Assembly (NCBI RefSeq): GCF_900091465.1
Contig: NZ_FMHV01000002.1
Span: 3,596,001 to 3,660,000 of the forward strand
Direction: 5' to 3'
DNA length: 64,000 bases
Source: Micromonospora rhizosphaerae
GTDB taxonomy: Bacteria > Actinomycetota > Actinomycetes > Mycobacteriales > Micromonosporaceae
The position numbers and the translations under genes are program-made. Shown here piece by piece: positions 34,592 through 43,695 of this stretch. The notes under the pieces were generated by a model. That model did not search any database and was not told the origin of the DNA. It saw only the letters and a program-made list of their open reading frames with translations. How positions within the stretch are numbered: position 1 is the first letter of the stretch; each line of letters opens with the position of its first letter.

Positions 34592-35858
34592 TGGGCTGTG
34601 TCAAGGATCTTGGACAGTGCCTCGTGGGTTTGCTGGTCAGGCTGCGATGCGGGTCTGGGATTCGGTGAGGGCTTCGGCTGGGGTGCGGTAGTCGAGCGCT
34701 GAGTGCAGGCGCTGGCGGTTGTAGAAGATTTCGATGTATTCGGCGACGGCGAAGCTGGCGCGGGCGCGGGTGTCGAAGCGTTGCCGGTGGTACATCTCGT
34801 TTTTGAGGGTGGCGAAGAACGATTCCGCGGCGGCGTTGTCCCAGCAGACGCCGGTGCGTCCGACGCTGGTGCGTATCTTGTTGGCGGTGCAGAACCGGGC
34901 GAACTCGGCCGAGGTGTATTGGGCCGCGATCGCTGTGGAACACGGCGCCGGGGCGTAGATGTCCGTGTCGTTTCGCCATGGCGAGGGCGTCGATGACGAG
35001 GCTGGCGCGCATGTGGTCGGCGGTCTGCCAGCCGACGACCATGCGGGTGGCCAGGTCGATGACGGTGGCCAGCTACAGCCAGCCCTGCCCGGCCCGGTGC
35101 GCAGGTAGGTGATGTCGCCGACGAGCCGGGTGCCGGGCTGGGCGGCGGTGAACTCGCGGGCGATCAGGTCGGGGCTGGAGACCGGCTGCTGGCCGGGCAC
35201 GGTGGTGCGCTTGTAGGCGCGTGGCTGGCAGGCCTGCAAGCCGAGTTCACGCATCAGGTCGGCGACCAGCCCGACGCTGCAGGCGATGCCCTCGCGGTTG
35301 AGCGCCGCGGTCACCCGCCGGCACCCGTAGGTGCCCCGCGAGGCGTCGAACACCCGCCGTACCTGCTCGGCCAGCTGCCGCCGGCGGGCCGTGGTCGCGG
35401 TCTCGGCCCGGTTACGCCAGGCGTAGAACGTCGAGCGGGGCACGCGCAGCATCCGGCACATCCACGCGACCGGGTAGGTGGCCTTCTCCGCGTCGATCAG
35501 CGCGCACCGCACCGCTACGGGTGCGTCCGGGCGAAGAAGGCCGCGGCTTTTTTTTAGAAACTCGTTTTCCATCCGCAGCCGGCGGATTTCTTCTTCCATC
35601 TCCTTCACGCGGGCACGCTCCGTGGGGTTGACGGGCTGGTCCGGCTCCGGGTGCTCACGGCGCCACGCGTTCACCCAGTTGCCCAGGGTGCCGTCATGGA
35701 TTCCGAGTTCACGAGCGACCACGGCGATCGGTTTCCCGGTCTCGATCACCATCTGCACGGCCTCGGCCTTGAACTGCGGACTGAACCGACGACGCTGCTC
35801 GGGCATGGACTCATCCTCTCAAGTCGGAGGACATGTCCAAGATCCTTGGTACACCTCA
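34592..35858. mobile_element. IS3-family element
   Basis: 1267 bp, with imperfect terminal repeats TGGGCTGTGTCAAGGATC at the left and TGAGGTGTACCAAGGATC (complement) at the right. It is flanked by a 3-bp duplication CCT (34589-34591 and 35859-35861). It is inserted in IS5 copy 2, so it is the youngest layer at this site. Confidence 0.88.
34637..35806 (-). CDS. IS3-family OrfAB transposase, fused and partly frameshifted
   Basis: A 389-aa frame. Residues 1-95 are OrfA (helix-turn-helix [13 protein letters not shown], then a coiled-coil [14 protein letters not shown]). OrfB begins at about residue 98. Where IS3 elements usually shift frame at an A7 slip site, this copy has a run of eight A's (35552-35559) that fuses the two frames without slippage. 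In OrfB the stretch from about 35085 down to 34930 is read in the wrong frame, between two compensating indels. Consequently the second catalytic Asp (FHSDRG, present in the other frame) is lost; the first Asp (GDITYL) and Glu ([11 protein letters not shown]) are kept. It is probably inactive. Confidence 0.75.
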   Translation of the reverse strand: MPEQRRRFSPQFKAEAVQMVIETGKPIAVVARELGIHDGTLGNWVNAWRREHPEPDQPVNPTERARVKEMEEEIRRLRMENEFLKKSRGLLRPDAPVAVRCALIDAEKATYPVAWMCRMLRVPRSTFYAWRNRAETATTARRRQLAEQVRRVFDASRGTYGCRRVTAALNREGIACSVGLVADLMRELGLQACQPRAYKRTTVPGQQPVSSPDLIAREFTAAQPGTRLVGDITYLRTGPGRAGCSWPPSSTWPPAWSSAGRPPTTCAPASSSTPSPWRNDTDIYAPAPCSTAIAAQYTSAEFARFCTANKIRTSVGRTGVCWDNAAAESFFATLKNEMYHRQRFDTRARASFAVAEYIEIFYNRQRLHSALDYRTPAEALTESQTRIAA

Positions 35859-36287
35859 CCTCGCCGTGGTGATCACCGCTGGGCAGCGCGGAGACAGCCC
35901 ACAGTTCATCACCGTGCTGCAGCGGATCAAGGTGTACCGGGTCGGCGGGGGCCGGCCCCGCACACGTCCCGACCTGGTCCTGGCCGACAAGGCGTACACC
36001 AGCCGCGGCAACCGCGGGTATGCCCGCCGCCGAAAGATCCGGGTCTGCATCCCGAGCAAGGCCGACCAGGACGCCCACCGTAAGGCCAAGGGATCCAAAG
36101 GCGGACGGCCGCCCGCCTTCGACCCGGTCGACTACCGATTGCGGCACGCCGTGGAATGCGGCATCAACCAGCTCAAACAGCACCGCGCCATGGCCACCCG
36201 CTACGACAAACTCGCCGTCCGCTTCGAAGCCACCGTCACCATCGCCGTCATCAACCAGTGGCTCCGAGCCTTATGAAACACGGGCTA

Positions 36288-36936
36288 GCGGGGATGCGCG
36301 CGAGTCGACGTAGGGACACGGTCGGGACGTGAGACACACCCCCGGCCACGACCTGGTCATTATGGGCGGCCGGGCGCGATGGCAGTGCCGGGGCCGCGGG
36401 CCCAGGCTGACGCACGTCGGGCCCATGCGGCAGGCAGAAGGCGACGTTGTCGCGTCCGAATGACCGCCTGAGGACATCGACGGCGGCGCGCTCGGCGGGT
36501 CGGGTCAAGTTTGCAAACGCCACGAGGATTGCCGTTCGTGCTGTTCGCCGCCCGTGCCGGGGCATGGGCCGCGACCGTCTCCCTGTCACGGCACCGCGAC
36601 GGGCAACGCCTCTCCTTTGCGAGGTCGGGCTGAAACAGCTCCCCTGGCGGGCGGGACGTCAGACCCGGGGTCCCGCCCGGTCCGGTCCGAACAACGCGCA
36701 GAAAGCTGCCATGGCTGAGCCGACACCGAGAATTCCAGCCCGACAGCCGTGGCCCGGCCATGGCCCCGCTGCCGCCACCCGGCCAGAACCGGGTCGACTC
36801 ATCAACCCACACCGACGTTCGCGCTTTCTGGGCTAAATCCGGCGCATTGATGTTTGTGCCGTGTCCCGTGTGGTCTTGGGTGGGTTGTACCAGTGTGACG
36901 CCAAAGAAGAGCCATCTTCACAGAAGGCGATCTGGG
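36288..36936. other. Gene-free stretch
   Basis: About 650 bp after the IS5 copy. No frame resembles a known family and no clear repeat is seen. It presumably includes the 5' part lost from an older gene and the promoter of the next gene. Confidence 0.35.
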
Positions 36937-38040
36937 GTGTGGAAGACACAGCCGATCGGCCTGCGCGGATGGCGTGAACGGTGGGCCGACCGGAAGAACG
37001 AGCGGCAGCAACGGGCGTACGACGCCGCGCTAGAGGCGTGGCACCAGCCGGACACGAAGCTACGGCGGCTGCGAGCGGCGGCGTCTGAGTTCAGGGGGTC
37101 GGCGGATGCGGCCGCCGGTCTCGCTCTAGAGTTCTTCCCCGATGAGGCCGTCTACACCGTGCTGCCCGCCGCCGAACTCATCGAGGCGGAGGGACGCCAC
37201 ATCGCCGGCCTGCCCCAGCCCGAACGGGCGGTCCTGCCCACGCCCAACGGGACTCTCAACCCGGTGCTTGCAGACGGGCTCCACGTGATCGACGCGGGAA
37301 TGGTGGTCGTGACTAATCGCGCCGTCGTCTTCGTCGGCCACGATGGGTTACGCGAGTGGACCTACGCGCGGCTGAGCGGGGTGGCGCACGATCGGCGGGC
37401 ACCGTTCACCCTGATGCACACGGTCGACGAGCAAAGACTCTCGGGACTGCTGCTGCCGCCGGCCGCCGCCGACGGATTCCGGTTCCACGTGACCCTGGCC
37501 TTCGCCGACGCCATCGGCGAGCGGGCAGCCGTCGTGGCTCAGCTTGACCAGGTGATCGCCGCGTACCAGCATGCGCGGCCCTCGCCGCCGGTCATGGTCA
37601 CCTCGGATCAGGCCCCACTTACCGCGATCGTGACGACGCTGAGTCTCGCCATCGTCGTCGGGCTGGCTGTTGCCCTCTCGCCGAGCGCCGGTTCCTCTGC
37701 TCCCGGCGGGCCAGATCAGCCGCCCCGCGCCGTGACCGGTCCCGCCATTGCCGGCACCGGCTCCGGCAGCACAGTGGCCACCGGGTCGGTGGCCGCGCCC
37801 GCCACCGCCGGCGCTGCCACGGGCTCGGGCGCCGCTCAGGCCGCACAGGCTTCCGCCGTACCGCCGCAGGCTTCCGCGCCGTCTGGGAAGCCCACCCCGC
37901 CGCGTCTCAAGAGTGGGCACGCGCCCGCACCAGAAATGGGCGTCAGCCTCGCCCTGGTCAATCCCGCCGGCCATGTCTGGCGCGTGCTGTCGATGACCGG
38001 GATCCTGCCGATGCTCAGCACGCCCGACGCCAGCGACTAG
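36937..38040 (+). CDS. Membrane protein with STAS-tail fusion
   Basis: A 367-aa protein from GTG 36937. Residues 1-225 form a soluble domain with the segments EAVYTVLPAAELIEAEGRH, GLHVIDAGMVVVTNRAVVF, DGLREWTYARLSG and LTLAFADAIGERAAVV, resembling a PH-like/GRAM-like globular domain (weak call). A transmembrane helix follows (AIVTTLSLAIVVGLAVAL), then a 90-residue Ala/Gly/Ser/Pro linker. The last 34 residues equal the end of the STAS protein at 31958-32060, at 90% or more DNA identity, so this is a recombinant fusion in frame. A frameshifted paralog lies at 42328-43695. Confidence 0.6.
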   Translation: MWKTQPIGLRGWRERWADRKNERQQRAYDAALEAWHQPDTKLRRLRAAASEFRGSADAAAGLALEFFPDEAVYTVLPAAELIEAEGRHIAGLPQPERAVLPTPNGTLNPVLADGLHVIDAGMVVVTNRAVVFVGHDGLREWTYARLSGVAHDRRAPFTLMHTVDEQRLSGLLLPPAAADGFRFHVTLAFADAIGERAAVVAQLDQVIAAYQHARPSPPVMVTSDQAPLTAIVTTLSLAIVVGLAVALSPSAGSSAPGGPDQPPRAVTGPAIAGTGSGSTVATGSVAAPATAGAATGSGAAQAAQASAVPPQASAPSGKPTPPRLKSGHAPAPEMGVSLALVNPAGHVWRVLSMTGILPMLSTPDASD

Positions 38041-38053
38041 TCCGTCAGGCGGA

Positions 38054-38416
38054 CTAGCCGTCGGTGCGGCGCGGGGTGCAGTCGGTGCTGACGATCGGGT
38101 CCAACCGGACGTCGGGGCACATGCGGCAGCGCAGGACGAGGTGGCCGCCGCAGCGGCACCGCCACCAGTCGCGCACCGGCCGGGTCGCCGACCCGCCGGC
38201 GTAGCTGTGCCCGCTTCTGTAGCGCTGCGGCTCGTCGCCAACCAGCTCGCGGACCCGGCAGTAGGGGAAGGCGACGACGTGTCGGTCGGCGCGTACCTGC
38301 GCGACCAGCTGCCGCAGCTCGGCGGGGGAGTCCACGACGTGCTCGACGACGGTCACCCGGCGGGCGAGTTGTCGGTCCGGTCCCAGCGGATCGTGATGTG
38401 CCAGCGCGTGCGCCAC
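38054..38416 (-). CDS. Hypothetical protein with cysteine-rich tail
   Basis: About 120 residues from GTG 38416. The N-terminal part has VTVVEHVVDSPAELRQLVAQ and VVAFPYCRVRELVGDE. The C-terminal part is a Cys/Arg cluster WRCRCGGHLVLRCRMCPDV, resembling a zinc ribbon. The family is not recognised. The frame continues upstream to 38596 without ribosome site or family signal. Its role is unknown. Confidence 0.45.
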   Translation of the reverse strand: MAHALAHHDPLGPDRQLARRVTVVEHVVDSPAELRQLVAQVRADRHVVAFPYCRVRELVGDEPQRYRSGHSYAGGSATRPVRDWWRCRCGGHLVLRCRMCPDVRLDPIVSTDCTPRRTDG

Positions 38417-38624
38417 TCCGCAAGGGCAGGCTACTCCTACAGATGTTCGACCAAGGTCGGAACCTGCTCGGCGCGGCACCGGCCACGGTGTCGGTGGGTG
38501 AGCACCGATAATCGACGGTTTGGCGCGGGAGGGGCGTCCCGATGCACCCCGGCGTTTTCTCTGAGGTCTCCAAATCGGCCGGCACCCTTGTAACATGCGG
38601 CGGACGACGGGCGGCCGGCGGAGC

Positions 38625-38676
38625 GCGGCTCCAGTACGACTCGGCGGGCGGCACCGCCGGGTCGTACTGGAGCCGC
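38625..38676. repeat. Long hairpin with 23-bp arms
   Basis: Arms 38625-38647 and 38654-38676 are complementary with one mismatch (arm starts GCGGCTCCAGTACGAC), around a 6-nt loop. It lies between the divergent genes at 38416 (minus) and 38726 (plus). It may be a terminator, a protein-binding site or a transfer-type site; the sequence alone cannot decide. Confidence 0.7.
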
Positions 38677-38725
38677 GCTGGCGCCGGTCAGGCCGGGGCC
38701 GTAGTAAGAGAGGAACCTGCTCGGC

Positions 38726-40441
38726 GTGTTCCAGGAACCGAACCGAACCCGGATGACTGGCGGAAGCTCAACTGGCGGGATGCAAGGCGTCGACCCGCCG
38801 GAGGGGTGGGACGGCGAGCTGGCCCGGGCGGTGCGGCAGGTCGCCGTGCTGCGCACGGGGTTCTATGTTGTTGTGCTGCTGGTCGCGCTCGGGGGCCAGG
38901 TGTCCGGGGCGATGGAACGGCTCGGCATGCCGTGGTACGTCGCTCTTCCCGCCGTTGGGGCGCTGGAGCTGGGCGGCATCGTGGTGCTGGCGAACGCCGA
39001 CGTACGCCGTCGGCTAGGCGAACGGGCGATGCTGTCCCGTGTGCTGTCTGCTGGCATCGCCGCCGGCGCGGTCGCCTTCAACTGGCTGGCTCACGGTAAC
39101 CACCTCGAAGGCGGCTTCTACGCGGGAATGTCCCTGCTCGGTTACCTGGTGTGGCTGATGAACACCGAGAACCAGCGGCGGGACCGGCTGCGCGCCAGGC
39201 GGCAGCTGCCACCCACCACGCCGGCGTACGAACCGGTCGGGCACTGGCTGCGACACCCGTGGCTGACCCGCCGTGCCCGCTCGCTGGCCAAGGCCGACCC
39301 CGGCCTCGGGCTGTACGGCTCCCTCGACGCGGCCCGCGCGCAGATTCGCGGCGAGCGGCGGCAGGCGGCGCTCAGCAAGGTGTTGCATCGCAAGATCACC
39401 CGAGCGCTGGACGCCACCACCGCGGATATCGCCATGGCGGTGTACGACCTCGACGAGATCGCCCGGCGGCTGGCCGAGCAGGCGGACTACGACGGGCTCA
39501 CCACGCTGATCGCCGCCGATCTGGCACCCGCGCGCGTGCTGGCCGGGAACCTGCCGGCGGGCGGCCGCCGCCGGCGGTGGCGTTGGTCGGGTCAACCCGA
39601 CCCCGTCGCACTCGCCTCGGCCGCGCGGCTGCTCGCCGATACCCCGCAGCGGCTGCTCGTCCACGCCCCCGAGCCCCTCACGGTGGCGGCCCCCGCGCCG
39701 GACACGGCCCCCGCACCTCCTTCGGCGGACGTCGCCTCCGTCGGCTCAGCCGGGCCAGGGTCAGCCAGGGACGCCGTTCAGCAGGCGAGCGCCACCGAGC
39801 AGGCGGGAGACGGTGCCGAGCAACACGGATCGGAGCGGTCCCGGGCAGCCACGGCCGATCGCACCGACCGGCAGATGGAGGGATCCGACAGCACGGGTCA
39901 GCTCACCTCGGCCACTGATCAGCCCGACCCGCCCCGTGCCTCCGACTGGGCGGCGCTGCACGCGGAACTCGCCCCGCTCCTGCCGGCAACCGCACCGCGC
40001 CGAACGCCTCGCAACGGGGCGGGCCGGTCGGCCACCAGCCGGGCGGAGGCATCGTCGGCCACGGACGCGCCAGGCTCCGTGGCGGAGCCGGCCGACACCT
40101 CGCCGCCGGCGACGACCGGTGGTCCACCGATGACGCGAACCGAGACGGGCCGGGCACCCTTGGCCCGAGTCGCCGACCTCGCGGGCGAGCCGGGGACGGT
40201 CGCGCCAGTCATGCGGGAGCAACCGTCGGTGGCCGGGCGGGACCTGCCGGACCTGGTCGACGCCGCCGCGAGCCGTACCACACCGCCCATCACGGTCCCA
40301 GACGCCGTGGAAGGGGCCGCCGAGCAACGATCAGCATCGCGACCGCAGCAGCGCCGGCGGGACGACGCGGACCCGAGACCGGTCTCGGAGACCGTCCGGC
40401 GCCGGTCCAACACCCAGTCGGCCGAGGCCGGTCGGCGCTGA
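38726..40441 (+). CDS. DUF2637/Spd-like membrane protein with long C-terminal region
   Basis: A 571-aa protein. Residues 40-150 hold four hydrophobic helices with RTGFYVVVLLVALGG, LPAVGALELGGIVVLA and FNWLAHGNHLEGGF, the pattern of DUF2637/SpdB-type proteins on actinomycete integrative elements and plasmids. A basic helical region follows (ADPGLGLYGSLDAARAQIRG, TRALDATTADIAMAVYDLDE). Residues 300-571 are low-complexity, rich in Ala/Pro/Ser/Thr/Arg. Family members often end in an HTH, but none is visible here. GTG 38726 or ATG 38753 could be the start. It suggests a relic of a conjugative element, but no FtsK/Tra-like or replication gene is present. Confidence 0.55.
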   Translation: MFQEPNRTRMTGGSSTGGMQGVDPPEGWDGELARAVRQVAVLRTGFYVVVLLVALGGQVSGAMERLGMPWYVALPAVGALELGGIVVLANADVRRRLGERAMLSRVLSAGIAAGAVAFNWLAHGNHLEGGFYAGMSLLGYLVWLMNTENQRRDRLRARRQLPPTTPAYEPVGHWLRHPWLTRRARSLAKADPGLGLYGSLDAARAQIRGERRQAALSKVLHRKITRALDATTADIAMAVYDLDEIARRLAEQADYDGLTTLIAADLAPARVLAGNLPAGGRRRRWRWSGQPDPVALASAARLLADTPQRLLVHAPEPLTVAAPAPDTAPAPPSADVASVGSAGPGSARDAVQQASATEQAGDGAEQHGSERSRAATADRTDRQMEGSDSTGQLTSATDQPDPPRASDWAALHAELAPLLPATAPRRTPRNGAGRSATSRAEASSATDAPGSVAEPADTSPPATTGGPPMTRTETGRAPLARVADLAGEPGTVAPVMREQPSVAGRDLPDLVDAAASRTTPPITVPDAVEGAAEQRSASRPQQRRRDDADPRPVSETVRRRSNTQSAEAGRR

Positions 40442-40712
40442 CCGAAGATCCTCAACAGCCTGATCAACGAGTACGTGGTCGAGGTGGAGATACACCTTGC
40501 CCGTCGGCTCGTCGGGCGCCCCGAACGTTCGCAAGCTTGCCGACCAGCAGGGTGCCCAGTGACTTTGTTGGTCGGGGAGCGGGTGGGAGCAGCCGGGTGA
40601 CAACGGCTGCTGACTGCCGGAAGGTGCTGGTGGTTTCCCTGGTCAGAGGCCCGGGTGCGGTGTGTGCAACCCGCCCCCCTCAGCGGGTTGCTCAACCGTG
40701 GGGAGAACAGGG

Positions 40713-40886
40713 ATGACGACGGGCGAGACGCCTGCTCCGGTCCCGGGTCACGCCGACGACCAGATCTGCCGCACCTTAGAGGAACTGCATGCTCGCGCGC
40801 AGCAGGCAGCAGCGCACCTCGCTGATATTTGTGCCCGCCTCGCGCTGCTCGAGAAGGAGATCGAACGGCATCGGCAACGCCGCTAG
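40713..40886 (+). CDS. Small coiled-coil protein, paralog B
   Basis: A 57-aa protein paralogous to 30776-30943: MTTGETPAPVPGHADDQ, then a helix with LADICARLALLEKEIERH. The conserved leader includes GCGGGTTGCTCAA and GGGGAGA. In this copy the leader also forms a 7-bp hairpin (AACCCGC/GCGGGTT, 40668-40689) just before the ribosome site. The function is unknown. Confidence 0.6.
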   Translation: MTTGETPAPVPGHADDQICRTLEELHARAQQAAAHLADICARLALLEKEIERHRQRR

Positions 40887-40943
40887 ATGTCTGATCGACG
40901 TAGCGCCGGTCAGAGATCGGGCATCAGTGGCGGAGCCGGGTGA

Positions 40944-42152
40944 TCAGCGGTAGCACCGCCAGGCGTATGGATCGCCAGGATCCGATGTTCGTGCGTAGGC
41001 GCCCGAACCGTACGTGTCGCGGCAGGCGACGTCCATGTCGACGACGGACGCCATGAGAAGCCTCGTGCATTGCCAACTGCCGTCATTGCGGGGCTCCGCT
41101 GAGCTCCCGGCGGCGTGCCGATCGCAATACCCCTGGGCCATGTTCGCCACCCCATCGTTGCCCGACGGGCCGAGCAGGACCGGACTCGCGCTTCGGGTCT
41201 GGGCCGGCGTGGCGGAACGTGTGACCGACGGTGCGGCGCTGGGCGTGGCGGAACGGGTGACCGTCGGTGCGGTCCCGGGCGTGGCGGAGGAACTGCGCGG
41301 GGTCGCGGTGCTTGGCATCGCCGACGGCATCTCCGGGAGGGCCATCGGCTCCTCAGACACCTCCGGCGGGATGGTGGCAATCACCAGCGGCCGCTCGCCT
41401 TCCGGCGGCTGGCCCGACCCCCAGGTAAATGCCAGAGCGCAGACCAGTACCCCCAACGCGAGCCCGCCGACCGCGATCAGCCAGCGCCGCCGGCTGGCCG
41501 GCCGCGGGTGGGCACCAAGCTCCGGGAGGTGCAGCACTCGGGTCGGAGCGTCTTCGACCGCCTCGGGTTCCTGCGCGGCGGACCCGCCGTAGCGGTACTC
41601 GTTGCGGCCGGCGTAATCGCCGTGCGGGTAATGCTCCTCTCGGGCGGCGTAGCCCACCTCCGGGACGTATGTGTCCTGCAGCGCGGCATACGCGTCCTCG
41701 TGGACTGGACCGGCATCGATCGGTCCGTACGGCGCTTGGGCCTGCCGTTCCTCCCAAGGGGCCTGCTCGTGCTCGTCGGACCGGTAGGTCTGGTCGGGCT
41801 CGTAGCCCGCCGGTGCGGGTTCGGCCAGTGGGTCGGACCCCCGGTACGCGTGCTCGTCCTGACGGTAGGCCCCGTCGTACTGGTCGTATTCCTCGTTCTG
41901 CTGGTCTGCCCGGTGCCGTGCGTGCGGGCCTTCCTGCCCCTGGCTCGTATCCTCGGGCTGGTACGACTCCTCGAACGGGTCCGACACGTCCTCGCGCCGC
42001 TGCGGCGCGGCAGCCTCCGGCCACTCGTCGTCCGTGTCGAAGTCGCCTTCTGCCGGCCGCGCCAGGTGAGCGATCCAGCTGTCAACGTCACTTGGGTCGT
42101 CGTTTACTTGGGCAGCCCCATCGGCGGGGCGAGCGGTCGATCTCTCGGCCAC
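40944..42152 (-). CDS. Single-pass membrane protein with acidic cytoplasmic region
   Basis: A 402-aa protein from GTG 42152 with GGAGGAGG upstream. Residues 1-225 are acidic and rich in Asp, Glu, Tyr, Gln and Pro (for example EEYDQYDGAYRQDEHAYRG), probably disordered. One transmembrane helix lies at about residues 230-250 (LIAVGGLALGVLVCALAF), then a Pro/Ser/Thr linker and a domain of about 60 residues with four Cys (YCDRHAAG, WQCTRLL, DVACRDTYG, WRCYR), likely extracytoplasmic and disulphide-bonded. The family is not recognised. Similar build to RsgI-like or receptor proteins, but no known sensor motif. Confidence 0.6.
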   Translation of the reverse strand: MAERSTARPADGAAQVNDDPSDVDSWIAHLARPAEGDFDTDDEWPEAAAPQRREDVSDPFEESYQPEDTSQGQEGPHARHRADQQNEEYDQYDGAYRQDEHAYRGSDPLAEPAPAGYEPDQTYRSDEHEQAPWEERQAQAPYGPIDAGPVHEDAYAALQDTYVPEVGYAAREEHYPHGDYAGRNEYRYGGSAAQEPEAVEDAPTRVLHLPELGAHPRPASRRRWLIAVGGLALGVLVCALAFTWGSGQPPEGERPLVIATIPPEVSEEPMALPEMPSAMPSTATPRSSSATPGTAPTVTRSATPSAAPSVTRSATPAQTRSASPVLLGPSGNDGVANMAQGYCDRHAAGSSAEPRNDGSWQCTRLLMASVVDMDVACRDTYGSGAYARTSDPGDPYAWRCYR

Positions 42153-42327
42153 GGTCGCCGTCCTCCTCCGAACGCACAGGTGCGGACAGCTAGCTGACCA
42201 TACTCACCATCAGCCAAAAGTCCAGCCGGACCATCCCGCGAACAGACGACAGACGACCCCCGCTGCCGTCCGGGCATTGCGGGATTGAGCTGGCCAGGAC
42301 CTGGTGATCGTCGACCGCACGCCGCCC

Positions 42328-43695
42328 TCAGCCGCCGGCCACTCCATAACGCGCAGCAGCTCCTGAGACTCCGACCACGCCGCCGTGCTGGCGACCTTGA
42401 ACCTGTCTTAGTGACTGGCTGATGGGCAGAGCAGCGGCTCCACCAGTGGCCAGCCGTAGGGGGTCCGTGCATAGGCCGGCGACGGAAGGCTCGGGCGAGG
42501 ATGGCGCGCTGGTTGGGGCCGGACCGGTGGTCGGGGACGGCCTCGTGCCCGGGGTGGGAGCGGTGGTTGGCCCAGGGCGGGCGGTCGGGGCCGAGTGGGC
42601 AGCCGGACCCGTGGCCTTGACCGCTGATGGGGCGGAGGTGGCCCGGCTCGCGGTGCCGTGGATCCGTCGGTCTACTCCTGGCGTGCCGCCGCGAGGCCGG
42701 GTTGCCGCGGGGCCCGTCAGCGACCCGCCTGTGCCGCCGTTCGGTGCCGGCGGCTCGGCGGGGATGCTCGGGGCGATGGCCCGGATGGAGTTCGGTGGGT
42801 CGGTGGTGGCAATGCCGCCTGAGCCTGGGTTCGCCCGGTAGGGCCGGCGGGGCTGTTCCGGTTTGGGCGGGCCGGCACTTAGCGTCGCGAACGCGAACGC
42901 GACGAGGGCGGCAGCGGCCGCCACCAGGCGGTCGGGGCGCTGCGGGGTTGGCCGGGCGTAGTCCGGTTCTACCAGTGGCGGCGGCACCAGCCGCGCGCGT
43001 TGTTGGGCGTCCAGCCGCGCATCGATCTGCGCGATGACGGCGGCGCGTTGCCCGATGGCGGCGGCGAAGGCGAGGGTGAGGTAGAAGCGGAAGTTCACCG
43101 TGACGGCCGCTGGCACCAGCAGCCCGGCGAGCCGACGCCCCTCGGTGGTGTGTAGCAGGGTGAGTGGGACGTCGGGGTGGTGAGCGAGCCCCACCATGTC
43201 CGCGTACGTCCACTCACGTCGGCTCACACGCCCGGCGAACGCCACCCGATGGCTGGTCACGACCGCCATTCCCGCGTCGACGACATGGAGGCCTCCCCGC
43301 AGCGTGCGAGCGGGCGCGGTGACGCTGGCTGCAGACGGTCAGCCCGGGTGTGGGCAGTCCAGCGACGTGCCGCGCCTTTGCCTCGACCAGCTCCACGGCC
43401 GGCAGCACCCGGTACACCACCTCGTCGTCGAGGTTCGTCGGTAGGCCGTTACGCGGCTGCATGCACCCGAGGAACCCGGCGGCCTCGATCCGCAGCCGGA
43501 TCAGCTCGTCGTGGCGTCGGTGCCAGGCCTGACCTCAATCTCGTACACGTCGTGCCGCCGATCGTTCTCGCGTTCCGCCCAAGTAACCCGCCGCGGGAAG
43601 CGCGCCAACGCCGGGATCATGATGGCCGCCGTAACTTCGCCGTCACACCTGGTACAACCGCCGACCTTGTCGATAGGAACGCGGGAGGGATTCAT
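42328..43695 (-). pseudogene. Frameshifted paralog of the membrane protein at 36937
   Basis: Three blocks match the protein at 36937-38040. The first is 43695-43540 (AERENDRRHDVYE-type helix). The second is about 43530-43320 in another frame (VVYRVLPAVELVEAKARHVA). The third, from about 43310 on, is back in the first frame (GMAVVTSHRVAFAG, REWTYADMVGLAHHP, LTLAFAAAIGQRAAVI, then a helix and a Pro/Ala/Thr linker). Two compensating indels break the gene. The tail has no STAS fragment, so the STAS fusion is specific to the other copy. Confidence 0.6.

Larger units (their letters stand above)
34104..36276 (+). pseudogene. IS5-family transposase disrupted by IS3
   Basis: The first 162 codons (34104-34591) carry the N-terminal domain and the first catalytic Asp region. 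The IS3 element then separates them from the remaining part (35859-36276: [11 protein letters not shown] and the Glu motif [16 protein letters not shown]). The two halves are in frame once the insert and one CCT are removed. The protein is inactive. It is slightly diverged from copy 1. Confidence 0.88.
33981..36287. mobile_element. IS5-type element, copy 2, interrupted by an IS3 element
   Basis: The same 22-bp ends as copy 1 (TAGCCCGTGTTTCGTAAGG at left, complement at right). It spans 2307 bp; removing the 1267-bp IS3 and one 3-bp CCT duplicate leaves 1037 bp, exactly the length of copy 1. CTAG is present at both junctions. It lies in the same orientation as copy 1. Confidence 0.9.
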
